Of a DNA stretch of 43,866 bases, positions 28,188 through 36,244 are shown in pieces. The position numbers were made by a program, and so were the translations under genes. Under the pieces are notes generated by a model. The model was not told the DNA's origin, did no database searches, and saw only the letters and a list, made by a program, of their open reading frames with translations. Numbering within the stretch: the first letter of the stretch is position 1; every line of letters starts with the position of its first letter. Source of the DNA: an uncultured Afifella sp. (GTDB lineage Bacteria; Pseudomonadota; Alphaproteobacteria; Rhizobiales; Afifellaceae); assembly GCA_947259045.1 (NCBI GenBank), contig CAMYKZ010000021.1, forward strand, positions 1-43,866. Direction: 5' to 3'.

Positions 28188-29168
28188 GTGAAATGTATTG
28201 AACTCACCGGCCATGGCCGGCCTGAAAATGTCTGCCGTTGCATCGAGACCGCCGATCCGGGCACACCGGAAGGCAACGACATTGTCGTCGCCATTCGCGC
28301 TTCGGCGATCAATCCGGCGGATCTTCTGAGCATGCAGGCGCTTTATCCCGGCCCGACGGAATTTCCCGCACGCATCGGCATTGAAGGCGCGGGCGAGGTG
28401 ATCGCCATCGGGCCCGATGTCACGGACTTTGCCGTTGGCGACAAGGCGATGAGCCTGGGGCGGGCAAACTGGAGCGAGCAGGTGAAGGCCGATGCAGCGC
28501 AGTTTATCCGATTGCCGCCGGAGATCAGTTGGCTGGATGCGGCCCAGCTCAAGGCCAACCCGCCCTCCGCGCATCTGATGCTGGAGACCTATGTCGATCT
28601 TCAGCCCGGCGACTGGGTGATCCAGAACGCCGCCAATTCCGCCGTCGGCCGGCATCTGATCCGGCTGGCCAGGGCGCGCGGCTGCAAAACCGTCAATATT
28701 GTCCGCCGCGACAGCCTTGTCGGCGAGCTTGAAGCGATCGGCGCAGACATTGTGCTTGTGGACGGCGAGGATCTGGCCGCGCGGGTGCGCGCTGCGATCG
28801 GCGAGGACGCCAATCTGCCGCTTGCCATCGATGCCATCGGCGGGTCCGCCTGCCTGCGCCTTGCCGATTGCCTGTCGCGCGGCGGGACGGTGGTCAATTA
28901 CGGATTTCTGAGCGGCGAACCCTGCATGATTTCGCCGAACCAGACCGTGGTGCGCGGAATCACGCTGACAGGTTTCTGGCTGGTCGGCTTCTTTCAGACA
29001 GCATCGCGGGCGGAGGTGGAAGCGCTTTACACGAAAATGGCGGGCCACTTCATCTCAGGCGAACTGCATGTGCCGGTTGAGGCTGAATATTCTCTCGACG
29101 ACATCGAAAAGGCAGTGGCGCACGCCAACCGGGAGGCCCGGACAGGCAAGATCCTGTTGCGGGCGTGA
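28188..29168 (+). CDS. MECR-like 2-enoyl thioester reductase (zinc-independent MDR family)
   Basis: A 326-residue NAD(P)H-dependent reductase of the medium-chain dehydrogenase family without the zinc ligands. Resemblance to mitochondrial/bacterial enoyl-thioester reductase (MECR/Etr1) is clear in INPADLLSMQALYPGPTEFPARIGIEG (Tyr53 is at the place of the catalytic Tyr) and in the Rossmann segment GDWVIQNAANSAVGRHLIRLARARGCKTVNIVRR. I start at the GTG at 28188 because GGAGGA lies nine bases upstream; the longer frame from 28104 is not supported. It reduces a C=C bond next to a thioester or similar group, presumably in fatty-acid or aromatic breakdown. Convergent with the GntR gene. Confidence 0.85.
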   Translation: MKCIELTGHGRPENVCRCIETADPGTPEGNDIVVAIRASAINPADLLSMQALYPGPTEFPARIGIEGAGEVIAIGPDVTDFAVGDKAMSLGRANWSEQVKADAAQFIRLPPEISWLDAAQLKANPPSAHLMLETYVDLQPGDWVIQNAANSAVGRHLIRLARARGCKTVNIVRRDSLVGELEAIGADIVLVDGEDLAARVRAAIGEDANLPLAIDAIGGSACLRLADCLSRGGTVVNYGFLSGEPCMISPNQTVVRGITLTGFWLVGFFQTASRAEVEALYTKMAGHFISGELHVPVEAEYSLDDIEKAVAHANREARTGKILLRA

Positions 29169-29185
29169 TCCGGCTCGCCGGATCA
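29166..29185. terminator. bidirectional hairpin containing both stop codons
   Basis: TGATCCGG (29166-29173), loop CTCG, CCGGATCA (29178-29185): a perfect eight-pair stem. The TGA ending the enoyl reductase and the reverse-strand TGA ending the GntR gene are the two ends of the stem. There is no T-tract, so it may be a weak terminator or a barrier between convergent transcripts. Confidence 0.5.
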
Positions 29186-29962
29186 ATCCTCTGGCGCAAC
29201 CTGCTCGTCGTCGGCATCCATCGGCAATTGAAAGACGTTTTCCAGTTCACCGGATTCGTAGCGTGCCAGAACATCGGCGACAACTTCGCCGGAGCGCCTG
29301 AGATGGATGCGCCATATGCGCCTGGCCTGCTCGCTGTCGGCTGAGCGGAACGCGTCCATCACCGCATCATGTTCCGCCATCGCTTCGCTCCAGCGGTCTT
29401 CGTCGACAATGGCGATGTAGCGGCCGCGGTTGGCCCGCACCATCAGTTTGGTGTGGGTGCTGACCAGCACGTCATTGCCCGACAGGGCGACGATGGTTTT
29501 ATGGATTCGGCTGTTGATGTCGAAATATTCGTCCCTGTTGCGTTGCCGGAAATGATCGCCCATGGCGGCATGCAGGGCTTCGAGCCTGGCAAGCTGATCG
29601 GGACCCATGCGGCTTGCGGCAAGCGCGGCGGCAAGACTTTCCAATTCCGCGATGACTTCAAACAGCGCGCTCGCTTCCGCAGCCGTATAGGGCAATATCC
29701 GCACGCCGCGGTTTGGCAATTGCTCCACCAGCCCCTCTTCCGCGAGAACCTTGAAGGCTTCGCGCAGCGGCGTCAGCGAGACGCCAAGCGTTTCAGCCAA
29801 TGATGCGAATGGAACCTTCACGCCCGGTGTCAGGTCGCCGTGGACAATCATGTCCCGCAACCGGCCGGCGACCTGGATATGAAGCGGATCGCGGCTGATC
29901 GCAGCCTTGCGCTGGCCGGGCTTTCTGAGCGCGCCGCGTCGTTTCGACAGGATTGACGTCAT
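29183..29962 (-). CDS. GntR family transcriptional regulator (FadR/FCD subfamily)
   Basis: The 259-residue regulator has an N-terminal winged helix (PLHIQVAGRLRDMIVHGDLTPG, then LAETLGVSLTPLREAFKVLAEEGLVEQLPNRGVRI) and an all-helical FCD ligand domain with metal-binding Asp/His positions in YFDINSRIHKTIVALSGND, EHDAVMDAFRS and RIHLRRSGEVV. Family members bind a carboxylate ligand. I chose the ATG at 29962 with GGAG upstream; the frame continues nine codons further. It lies next to the hydratase relic, amidase and TRAP genes and is the likely local regulator of them. Confidence 0.93.
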   Translation of the reverse strand: MTSILSKRRGALRKPGQRKAAISRDPLHIQVAGRLRDMIVHGDLTPGVKVPFASLAETLGVSLTPLREAFKVLAEEGLVEQLPNRGVRILPYTAAEASALFEVIAELESLAAALAASRMGPDQLARLEALHAAMGDHFRQRNRDEYFDINSRIHKTIVALSGNDVLVSTHTKLMVRANRGRYIAIVDEDRWSEAMAEHDAVMDAFRSADSEQARRIWRIHLRRSGEVVADVLARYESGELENVFQLPMDADDEQVAPED

Positions 29963-29991
29963 GACTTTGCTCCGGCAGCGAATCTGCACGC

Positions 29992-30001
29992 GAATATATC
30001 A
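29992..30001. promoter_or_regulatory. candidate GntR operator, near copy (GAATATATCA)
   Basis: GAATATATCA, 30-39 bases upstream of the GntR start, matches eight of ten bases of the perfect palindrome TGATATATCA at 35918-35927 in front of the TRAP/decarboxylase operon. Such short T-G-A-TATA-T-C-A type dyads are typical of FadR-subfamily GntR sites, so autoregulation is plausible. Confidence 0.4.
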
Positions 30002-30035
30002 GTTTCCGCCATCGAAACCGTTCGATCGGAAACTG
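30000..30035. promoter_or_regulatory. nested inverted repeats upstream of gntR
   Basis: Outer arms CAGTTTCCG (30000-30008) and CGGAAACTG (30027-30035) are perfect inverted repeats of nine bases. Inner arms ATCGAA (30011-30016) and TTCGAT (30021-30026) are another perfect pair, with ACCG between them. Offset by two bases on the left. Could be an operator or a strong RNA hairpin in a leader. Confidence 0.5.
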
Positions 30036-30102
30036 CAAAGGTGGATATAGTGCGGACCGAAGGTCCGGTTCCCGGGTCGCCGAAAGGGACAGGATCAGGC
30101 TG

Positions 30103-30501
30103 ATGAATGCCGTACAACATCGCGATATTGCCCAACAGCTGATTGCGGCGCCTGTCAACGCGTTCAAAACCGGCCGCGCGGCGCCAGGCGACATACCGAT
30201 CATGGCGCCGATCCGGGCCGCCACGGTGCGGCCCGGCGGCGCCTCTTTCTCGCGCGATGAATTGTCGGTCATCGGGATCGAGCTTGAAATCGGATTTCTG
30301 ATCGACAGCCCGCTGCCCGATCCGGCGGCTGCCGGTTTTGCAGAAACTGCACGGCACTGCGTTTCGCCGATGCCGGTGATCGAAGTGGTCGATACAAGGC
30401 TGGCCGACCCGGATGGGGCGGGTCATCTTTGGAGACTTGCCGACAATCAGAGCACTGGCGGGCTGGCCTTCGGCGCCCCGGTTGAGGTCGGTTTTACCTG
30501 A
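30103..30501 (+). pseudogene. truncated 2-keto-4-pentenoate hydratase (FAH-type) relic
   Basis: A 132-codon frame with clear similarity to the hydratase branch of the fumarylacetoacetate hydrolase superfamily: IMAPIRAATVRP, IGIELEIGFLID (metal-binding Glu pair) and PVIEVVDTRLAD followed by WRLADNQSTGGLAFG. Family members are about 260 residues. Here an N-terminal part of about 40 residues (the segment with YAVQ) and the C-terminal half of about 90 are missing. The final GAPVEVGFT could be the original C-terminus joined by internal deletion, or chance. It ends at 30501, overlapping the end of the convergent amidase by eight bases. Probably non-functional. Confidence 0.7.
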
Positions 30502-31912
30502 CATCGTTTTCCTCAGGACCTGAGAACAGCTTCGGCCAACGTCGCCAGCCGCCGGTGTGCGCCTCGAAGGCCTCAGCGACATCCATCAGCAGGCTTTCGC
30601 TTCCCAGATCGCCGACCAACTGAAAGCCGATCGGCATTCCATTGTCTGAAGGCTCAGCCGGGATCGCGACCGCCGGGTGGCCGGCGCCGTTGACCCAGCC
30701 CGTATAGACGGCATGACCGCGTGGCCCGACCGGCTGGCCGTCGATCGTCTCCGGCCAGGCCTGATCGGCCGGCCACGGCATCGCTGCGCATGACGGCAGC
30801 ATGATCAGGTCGACGTTCTGAAAAGCCAGTGAAACATCCCGGCGCAGCCGGTCGACGGTTTCCAGTCCGGCGGCGAATTCCGCCACCGCCACCGCTTTGC
30901 CTTTTTCAGCCATGGCGAGGTAGGTCTCGCTGGCCTTCGTCATGGCCGGAATTTCACGCACCAGGCGGGCCAGCCCGACCGGGGCAATATGGCTCCAAAA
31001 CCGGCTGAACGCACCAAGATCGAACGGCAGTTTGCCGCCGGTGACGTTATGGCCCAGAGCGGCGAGATGTTCAGCAGCGCGGCCGCAGGATGCCAGAATG
31101 GCCGGATCACATGGTGCGTCAGCAAAACGTTCGACATAAAGAATGCGCAGGCCTTTGGCGTCGCGCCCGGCATTTTCATCGGCAAAACGGCGAGAGCGCG
31201 GGTCGGCAGGGTCGGGACCGGCCAGAACCGAATGAAACAGCCGGCAGTCGCGCAGCGACCGGGCCAGCGGACCGGCCACCTCGAAATCCAGCAGCAGCTG
31301 GGGCAATCCGCCGTCACGCGGCACCCGGCCGATCGTCGGCTTGAGACCAAACAGGCCGGTATAGGCAGCCGGCCGCCGGATCGATCCGCCGCCGTCAGTG
31401 CCGATGGCAACCGGAACGAAACCCGCGGCGACGGCAGCAACGGGTCCGCCGCTGGAACCGCCCGGCGTCAGGTCCGGGTTCCACGGATTGCCGGTGACGC
31501 CGAACAAGGCGTTTGCGGTATAACCTTCCACGGCGAATTCGGACGTATTGGTCTTGCCGATCATGATTGCTCCGGCATCGCGCAGCCGCCGGATCGGCAG
31601 TTCGTCCGCATCGCAGACATTGTCGGCGAAAACGCGGGTGCCCCAACTTGCCGTCATGCCGGCAACGCACAGACTGTCCTTGACGGCAACCGGTATGCCC
31701 TCAAGCGGGCCGCGGGGCGATCCCGCCTCAATCCGTTTCGCGCTTTCTTCTGCCTGTGTCCGGCAATCCGGCGCAATTGCCACAAAGGCATTGATCAGCG
31801 GATCAAGCCTGTCGATACGCGCCAGCAAGGCATCGACGACGAGAACAGGCGTCAGGCGTTTCTCCCGATAGGCTTGAGCCAGCGATACGGCGTCATACTG
31901 CCAGATTTCCAT
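30494..31912 (-). CDS. amidase (amidase signature family)
   Basis: A 472-residue amidohydrolase with the complete triad: Lys78 in [11 protein letters not shown], Ser153/154 in [12 protein letters not shown] and Ser177 in [12 protein letters not shown]. It is a different family member from the amidase at 26260: [13 protein letters not shown] versus GPLHGLPVGVKDI and little similarity outside the signature. The ATG at 31912 has AGGAG upstream; a much longer frame on the same strand runs through the dctM region and is not real. Last gene of the dctP-dctQ-dctM-amidase set, so it likely acts on the imported compound or a product of it. Confidence 0.92.
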   Translation of the reverse strand: MEIWQYDAVSLAQAYREKRLTPVLVVDALLARIDRLDPLINAFVAIAPDCRTQAEESAKRIEAGSPRGPLEGIPVAVKDSLCVAGMTASWGTRVFADNVCDADELPIRRLRDAGAIMIGKTNTSEFAVEGYTANALFGVTGNPWNPDLTPGGSSGGPVAAVAAGFVPVAIGTDGGGSIRRPAAYTGLFGLKPTIGRVPRDGGLPQLLLDFEVAGPLARSLRDCRLFHSVLAGPDPADPRSRRFADENAGRDAKGLRILYVERFADAPCDPAILASCGRAAEHLAALGHNVTGGKLPFDLGAFSRFWSHIAPVGLARLVREIPAMTKASETYLAMAEKGKAVAVAEFAAGLETVDRLRRDVSLAFQNVDLIMLPSCAAMPWPADQAWPETIDGQPVGPRGHAVYTGWVNGAGHPAVAIPAEPSDNGMPIGFQLVGDLGSESLLMDVAEAFEAHTGGWRRWPKLFSGPEENDVR

Positions 31913-31935
31913 GGTCGCTCCTATATCTATCCTAC

Positions 31936-33246
31936 CTAATAGACGAACATCTGCGCCGGCAGCCACAAGACGATATCCGGCGCCATGATCAGCAGGATGG
32001 TGAACAGGATCATGATCAGCGCATAGGGCAGGGCGCCAACCACGACATCGCGGAACGGACCGCCATCGGTGCGAACGCCCTGAACGACATAGAGGTTCAT
32101 GCCCACCGGGGGCGTGATCATGCCGAGCTCGCACATCAGGACGATAAAGATGCCGAACCAGATCGGATCGACGCCGATGGCCGTGACAATCGGCAGTGCG
32201 ACCGGAATGGTCAGAACCTGCATCGACAAGACGTCCATGAACATGCCGAGGAACAGATAAAACAGGATCAGCGCCAGCAGCAGTCCGGTTGCCGGCAGGC
32301 CGAACGATGCGACCCACGTCGTCATGGTCTGCGCCACGCCGCCGAGCGCCAGCGTGACATTGAGCATGAAGGCGGCAGTGATGATCAGCAGGATCATACC
32401 GGTGGTGCGCGCCGTCTGGCGAAAGCACTGATGGAGAAACATCAGACTGATTTTGCCTTCCCGCCAGACGAACAGCAAAGCCACGACGACACCAAGTGCC
32501 GCGGATTCCGTCGGCGTTGCGATGCCCAGGTAGATCGAGCCCATGACAATGAGAAAGATCATCGCCGGCGGTATCAGATGTTTCAGCGCCGCCAGCCGCT
32601 CTCCAAGCGTTGAATCGGTATAATCCTCGACCTCGCCGCCGCGCCGCCGCACCAGGCTTTCGGCAGCGATGAACATCATGAAAAACAGCGTCAGCAGCAA
32701 GCCTGGAATGATGCCGGCGATGAACAACCGGCCGATCGACACATTGGCGAGCGATCCGAACACGAGCAGATTGACGCTCGGCGGGATCAGGATGCCCAGC
32801 GTTCCGCCGGCGGCCAGCGAACCGAGAGAGCGGCTGGGCGTATAACCGCGTGAGCCGAGCGCCGGCAGCGCAACGGTACCCACGGTCGCAGCCGTTGCAA
32901 CCGACGAGCCGGAAGTTGCGGCAAATATTGCGCAGCAGCCGATATTGGTATGCAAAAGGCCGCCCGGAAGCCGGCCGAGCCAAAGCGCCAGTGCGCCGTA
33001 CATCTTGTCGGCAAGTCCGCTGCGCAGCAGCAATTCGCCGAGCAGGATGAACAACGGAATGGCGGTCAGGATATTTTCATTCTGCACACCCCAGATGACG
33101 GGACCCATGGATTCCACCAGTGGCCAGCCGTACAGAAGCATCCCGCCGACAACACCGATGACAACCATGATGACGGCAATGGGAAAGCTGAGCAGAAGCA
33201 GCCCCATCATGATCGCAAAGCCGACAATGACAGCGAATACACTCAT
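31936..33246 (-). CDS. dctM: TRAP transporter large permease subunit (DctM)
   Basis: DctM is the sodium-coupled carrier subunit of a tripartite (TRAP) importer. The 436-residue protein is almost entirely hydrophobic with about 12 segments. Family landmarks are GLLLLSFPIAVIM near the start, GGTLGILIPPSVNLLVFG, FAATSGSSVATAATVG and near the end GMITPPVGMNLYVVQG, with Gly-Ile-Leu-Ile-Pro-Pro-Ser as the best-known signature. Lies 36 bases downstream of dctQ. Confidence 0.96.
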   Translation of the reverse strand: MSVFAVIVGFAIMMGLLLLSFPIAVIMVVIGVVGGMLLYGWPLVESMGPVIWGVQNENILTAIPLFILLGELLLRSGLADKMYGALALWLGRLPGGLLHTNIGCCAIFAATSGSSVATAATVGTVALPALGSRGYTPSRSLGSLAAGGTLGILIPPSVNLLVFGSLANVSIGRLFIAGIIPGLLLTLFFMMFIAAESLVRRRGGEVEDYTDSTLGERLAALKHLIPPAMIFLIVMGSIYLGIATPTESAALGVVVALLFVWREGKISLMFLHQCFRQTARTTGMILLIITAAFMLNVTLALGGVAQTMTTWVASFGLPATGLLLALILFYLFLGMFMDVLSMQVLTIPVALPIVTAIGVDPIWFGIFIVLMCELGMITPPVGMNLYVVQGVRTDGGPFRDVVVGALPYALIMILFTILLIMAPDIVLWLPAQMFVY

Positions 33247-33282
33247 GGCATCAGGGTCCCGATTCCGACGTATCGGATGGAC

Positions 33283-33837
33283 CTAGCGTTGCGACAGGTC
33301 ATGCATTTCCTCCTGCAGTTCTTCGATGGCGCCCTTGGGGTGGAACTCGCTCGACAATTCGTCGAAGCGACCGCGCGCCAACAGCAAAGTCGCCCGCACC
33401 GCCAACAGCAACGACACCAGCCCGAACAGGCAGAGTGCGGCGTACCAGGCCGATTGCGGATAGATCAGCGGCGTTGCCCAGGGGGTTGCAGCGGTGCTGC
33501 CGTAATCCAGCGTGTCAGAGATGACGACACGGCCGATATAGACCATAAACAGGCCGAGGCCGGCGATGGAGAGGATCGATATCCAGTCGAGGGCCACCCG
33601 GATTCCGGCCGGCAGGTGCTGATGCAGCACGTCGATGCGGATGTGGGCGCGCTCCACCAGCGCAACGACGAAGGCGAGACTCGATCCGACCGCAAGAACA
33701 TAACCGCCAAGTTCGTCGGCGCCTTCGAATGAGAAGTTGAACAATTTACGAAAAACGGTTTCAAGCGAAACGAATACAGACAGGCCGATAAGAGCTATTC
33801 CGAAGAGCCAGCTGGCAATATTGATCAGAAACCGCAT
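33283..33837 (-). CDS. dctQ: TRAP transporter small permease subunit (DctQ)
   Basis: The 184-residue membrane protein has four hydrophobic segments, as DctQ subunits do: SWLFGIALIGLSVFVSLETVF, LGGYVLAVGSSLAFVVALVE, ISILSIAGLGLFMVYIGRVV and WYAALCLFGLVSLLLAVRATLL. The conserved short motif ERAHIRIDVL, common in this family, follows the second segment. The C-terminus (LQEEMHDLSQR) is polar and cytoplasmic. Gene order dctP-dctQ-dctM confirms the call. Confidence 0.93.
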   Translation of the reverse strand: MRFLINIASWLFGIALIGLSVFVSLETVFRKLFNFSFEGADELGGYVLAVGSSLAFVVALVERAHIRIDVLHQHLPAGIRVALDWISILSIAGLGLFMVYIGRVVISDTLDYGSTAATPWATPLIYPQSAWYAALCLFGLVSLLLAVRATLLLARGRFDELSSEFHPKGAIEELQEEMHDLSQR

Positions 33838-33879
33838 GGTTTATTCCGCCTGAAAGCATGAACCTGAGAGCATGAAGGG

Positions 33880-33908
33880 GGCGGCGGCCCGGGAGAAAGG
33901 CCGCCACC
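33880..33908 (-). terminator. dctP-dctQ intercistronic hairpin
   Basis: On the minus strand GGTGGCGGCC and GGCCGCCGCC form a ten-pair stem with one G-T wobble around a nine-base loop. No T-tract follows. As between pstS and pstC, it probably protects or partially terminates the binding-protein message so that DctP exceeds the permeases. Confidence 0.5.
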
Positions 33909-33918
33909 GATTGATCGA

Positions 33919-34953
33919 TCAGAATCCGTAGGCTTTGCCGACGGTAGCCTTCCAGGATTCCGAGCAGGTCGGGTTGGTCTTGTCACAGACTTCCGCCCAG
34001 GTCGGGAAAGAAATGTCCTTCACCGCGCTTTCGATGATGGCTTTGTCCTCATCGCTGACCGGGACCAGTTTCAGGCCGTATTTCTTTACAGTCTCGCACG
34101 GATCGGCGCCGACATTGCAGCGCACCGCATCGTCGAACAGGGTTTCCGAATAGGTCCAGACTTCCTCTGTCAGGGCGTCAAAACCCTTGGTGAGTTTTTC
34201 CTGGTCTTCAGGCGACAGCGAGTTCCACTTGTCCAGGTTGATGCCATAGCCATTCAGCGCCAACTGAAACGCGACCGGCAGCGTGTAGCTGGTGACTTCC
34301 GGCCAGCCGGCGGAATTTGCCGAACTCGGCCCGGTAATGGCGCAGTCGACGACGCCGCGGGCCAGCGACTGATGAACATCGGGAAATCCGATCGGCACAG
34401 GCGTGCCGCCGACCGACGCGACAAATTTTGCAAGGTTCTGGTCATAGACCCGAACTTTCTTGCCGGTCAGATCCGTCAGCTTGGTAATTTCAGGCTTGCA
34501 GAACAGGACCTGCGGACCGAACGGCCAGACGCCGAGAAGCTTGGTGTTGAATTTTTTCTGCAACTGTTCATCGACAGTGTCCCGGAACGCCGCAACGGTC
34601 TTGCGGCCGGTGGCGTAATCCGGGTTGAGGCCGACAAGATCGAGTCCGAGGATCGTCGGCTCATCGCGCGAGACCTGGGACAGCCGAAGCGAAATGATAT
34701 CGAACAGGCCGCTCTTCAAAATGCGCAACTGCTCGGTATCCTTGATCCCGGTCACGTCCATCGGCTTGTAGTCGACCGTGGCGTCAATGCCGGTGCGTTC
34801 CTTGAAATTTTCAAAGAACGGCTGTTCGACATTTTTCTGGATCAGGCCGGTGGCTACCGGCTGTCCCATGACCTTGAACGAGGTCTGGGCCACGGCGGGC
34901 ATCGCCATGGCCAGGCTGGCGGCTGCCAGAAAGTAAGGAAGGTGCTTTTTCAT
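33919..34953 (-). CDS. dctP: TRAP transporter solute-binding protein (DctP)
   Basis: The periplasmic receptor of the TRAP importer, 344 residues from an ATG at 34953 with AGGAG ten bases upstream. The signal peptide is MKKHLPYFLAAASLAMAMPAVAQ. The carboxylate-binding Arg lies in KKVRVYDQNLAKFVASVG, and the conserved FPDVHQSLARGVVDCAITGP corresponds to the well-known PQAEVYTALQ-type region. It resembles DctP members that bind aromatic or dicarboxylic acids, but the ligand cannot be told. Following dctQ it lies 81 bases upstream with a hairpin between. Confidence 0.93.
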   Translation of the reverse strand: MKKHLPYFLAAASLAMAMPAVAQTSFKVMGQPVATGLIQKNVEQPFFENFKERTGIDATVDYKPMDVTGIKDTEQLRILKSGLFDIISLRLSQVSRDEPTILGLDLVGLNPDYATGRKTVAAFRDTVDEQLQKKFNTKLLGVWPFGPQVLFCKPEITKLTDLTGKKVRVYDQNLAKFVASVGGTPVPIGFPDVHQSLARGVVDCAITGPSSANSAGWPEVTSYTLPVAFQLALNGYGINLDKWNSLSPEDQEKLTKGFDALTEEVWTYSETLFDDAVRCNVGADPCETVKKYGLKLVPVSDEDKAIIESAVKDISFPTWAEVCDKTNPTCSESWKATVGKAYGF

Positions 34954-35096
34954 CTGGGATCTCCTGTTGCGTCTGGATGGAGAGGACGGTGCGCGAAGCA
35001 GCCAAAATCGCAGCGCACCGACCGGCTGGCTGGCGGGACGCTTGCCGCCGGCCTTGATTAAAGCCGTGAAGGGTGACGTGGGTGACTTGAGGCATG

Positions 35097-35870
35097 TCAT
35101 CTGCCGACCTCGGCAAAGACGCGGCCCCAGCCGGTAATCGCAGACGGATCGAGGCCGCAAAGCCGCGCCGTAGCCCAGGCCGTTATGGCGACCGAATCCA
35201 GCACCATGATGCCGAGTTCGCGTTCAAGGGCATCGACAATCGGCGCGCCGCGGAAATTGGTGCAGACGATCGCGATGGCATCGGGACGGCTTTCGGCAAC
35301 CGAACGGACGAGACCGGCAACATAATCGGGAGAATATTCCGCAAACGAGAAATTGCCGCGATCCTCCAGCCTCCGGTCGGCGATGATATCGACGCCGATG
35401 GCGCGGTAATTTGCAATGATCGGGTCCTGAATTTCGCTCAGATAGGGCGTCACCAGACCCAGGGTCCGGACATTCATGAGATCAAGAATTTCGTTCAGGG
35501 CAAGGATCGTGCTTGTCGCCCCGATGCCCGTCTCGTCGGTGATCGCCTTGCAAAGCGCCTCGTCGCGCTCAAAGCCCAGCCAGGCCGCCGACGTGCCGTT
35601 CCATGCGATCACATCGCATTTTGCATCGGCGAGATGGCGCGCGGCGTCCAGTATCGGATCGGTGACAAACTGCGTCCGGGACGCATTCGACATTGAGATT
35701 TCCGTCACCCGGAAACGGCCGAAATGTGCCGTTGCCCGGCCTTCGAAAGCGTCCATCATGGCACTGGTATACGGTTCGACAACGGTATTGGAGGACGGCG
35801 TGAGCATGCCGATCCGCTTCCAGCCCGATGCCGGAAAATCGTAATTCGAATTGGAAATATCGTCGTTCAT
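35097..35870 (-). CDS. Asp/Glu racemase superfamily enzyme, arylmalonate decarboxylase-like
   Basis: A 257-residue cytosolic enzyme of the Asp/Glu/hydantoin racemase superfamily (maleate isomerase, arylmalonate decarboxylase). The anion-binding segment is MLTPSSNTVVEP. The second active-site Cys is present (Cys203 in IVCTNFRG), but at the first site there is Gly92 in AWNGTSAAWLGF, where maleate isomerases and racemases have a Cys. A Gly there and one Cys in the other half is the arrangement in arylmalonate decarboxylase (G74/C188). A carbanion-forming decarboxylase role is therefore possible, but racemase or isomerase activity is not excluded. The ATG at 35870 has GAGGGGA upstream. First gene of the TRAP operon. 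Confidence 0.85.
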   Translation of the reverse strand: MNDDISNSNYDFPASGWKRIGMLTPSSNTVVEPYTSAMMDAFEGRATAHFGRFRVTEISMSNASRTQFVTDPILDAARHLADAKCDVIAWNGTSAAWLGFERDEALCKAITDETGIGATSTILALNEILDLMNVRTLGLVTPYLSEIQDPIIANYRAIGVDIIADRRLEDRGNFSFAEYSPDYVAGLVRSVAESRPDAIAIVCTNFRGAPIVDALERELGIMVLDSVAITAWATARLCGLDPSAITGWGRVFAEVGR

Positions 35871-36244
35871 TCGTCCCCTCACCATCGGAGGGCACGTTAG
35901 CCAATTCCGGAGTGGAATGATATATCAATAATTAAAAAAATGATAAACATCTGAAAATAAATGAAAAAAAGACTATTAAATAGTCAAATGAACGGTATTT
36001 ATGCACAGTTTGCCTGATCGTCTGGCACTTTGTTTCCATGCTTCATGTGGAAACGTCAGAACCGGGCGGGCGGTTCCGTATTTCGCCATTGGTGCAATTT
36101 TTCGCCGGTTGCCGTTGATCAGTCGGGGTGGAACCAGACCGTGATCAAATGGAGAGAAGTGTTGATCCGAGTTGAGCTGCGTTGTTGATGAGCGCACCTA
36201 TATTGGCACGGTGGGGGCGAAATTCTTCAAGGGAGAGTTTCGCA
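35871..36244. promoter_or_regulatory. AT-rich divergent gap with palindromes
   Basis: No gene is seen in this 374-base gap. It holds the palindrome TGATATATCA (35918-35927), an inverted pair ATTCC/GGAAT (35904-35918), an A-rich stretch around 35930-35970, GACTATTAAATAGTC (35971-35985) and GTTTCCA/TGGAAAC (36032-36054). It probably holds the promoters of the TRAP operon (minus) and, at its far end, of the secreted basic protein (plus). Confidence 0.55.
35918..35927. promoter_or_regulatory. candidate GntR operator TGATATATCA
   Basis: A perfect ten-base palindrome 48 bases upstream of the first TRAP-operon gene, flanked by GAA and ATAA so that AATGATATATCAAT is almost fully symmetric. A close relative lies in front of the GntR gene at 29992-30001. 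Fits the T-G-n-TATA-n-C-A pattern of FadR-type sites. Confidence 0.5.

Noticed and set aside
30494-32983. An 829-codon minus-strand frame that would fuse an amidase to about 350 upstream residues
   Set aside because: The upstream part is antisense-frame noise through dctM; a good ribosome site and the family start fit the ATG at 31912.
35976-36197. A 73-codon minus-strand frame in the AT-rich gap
   Set aside because: No similarity, no ribosome site and overlap with several palindromes.
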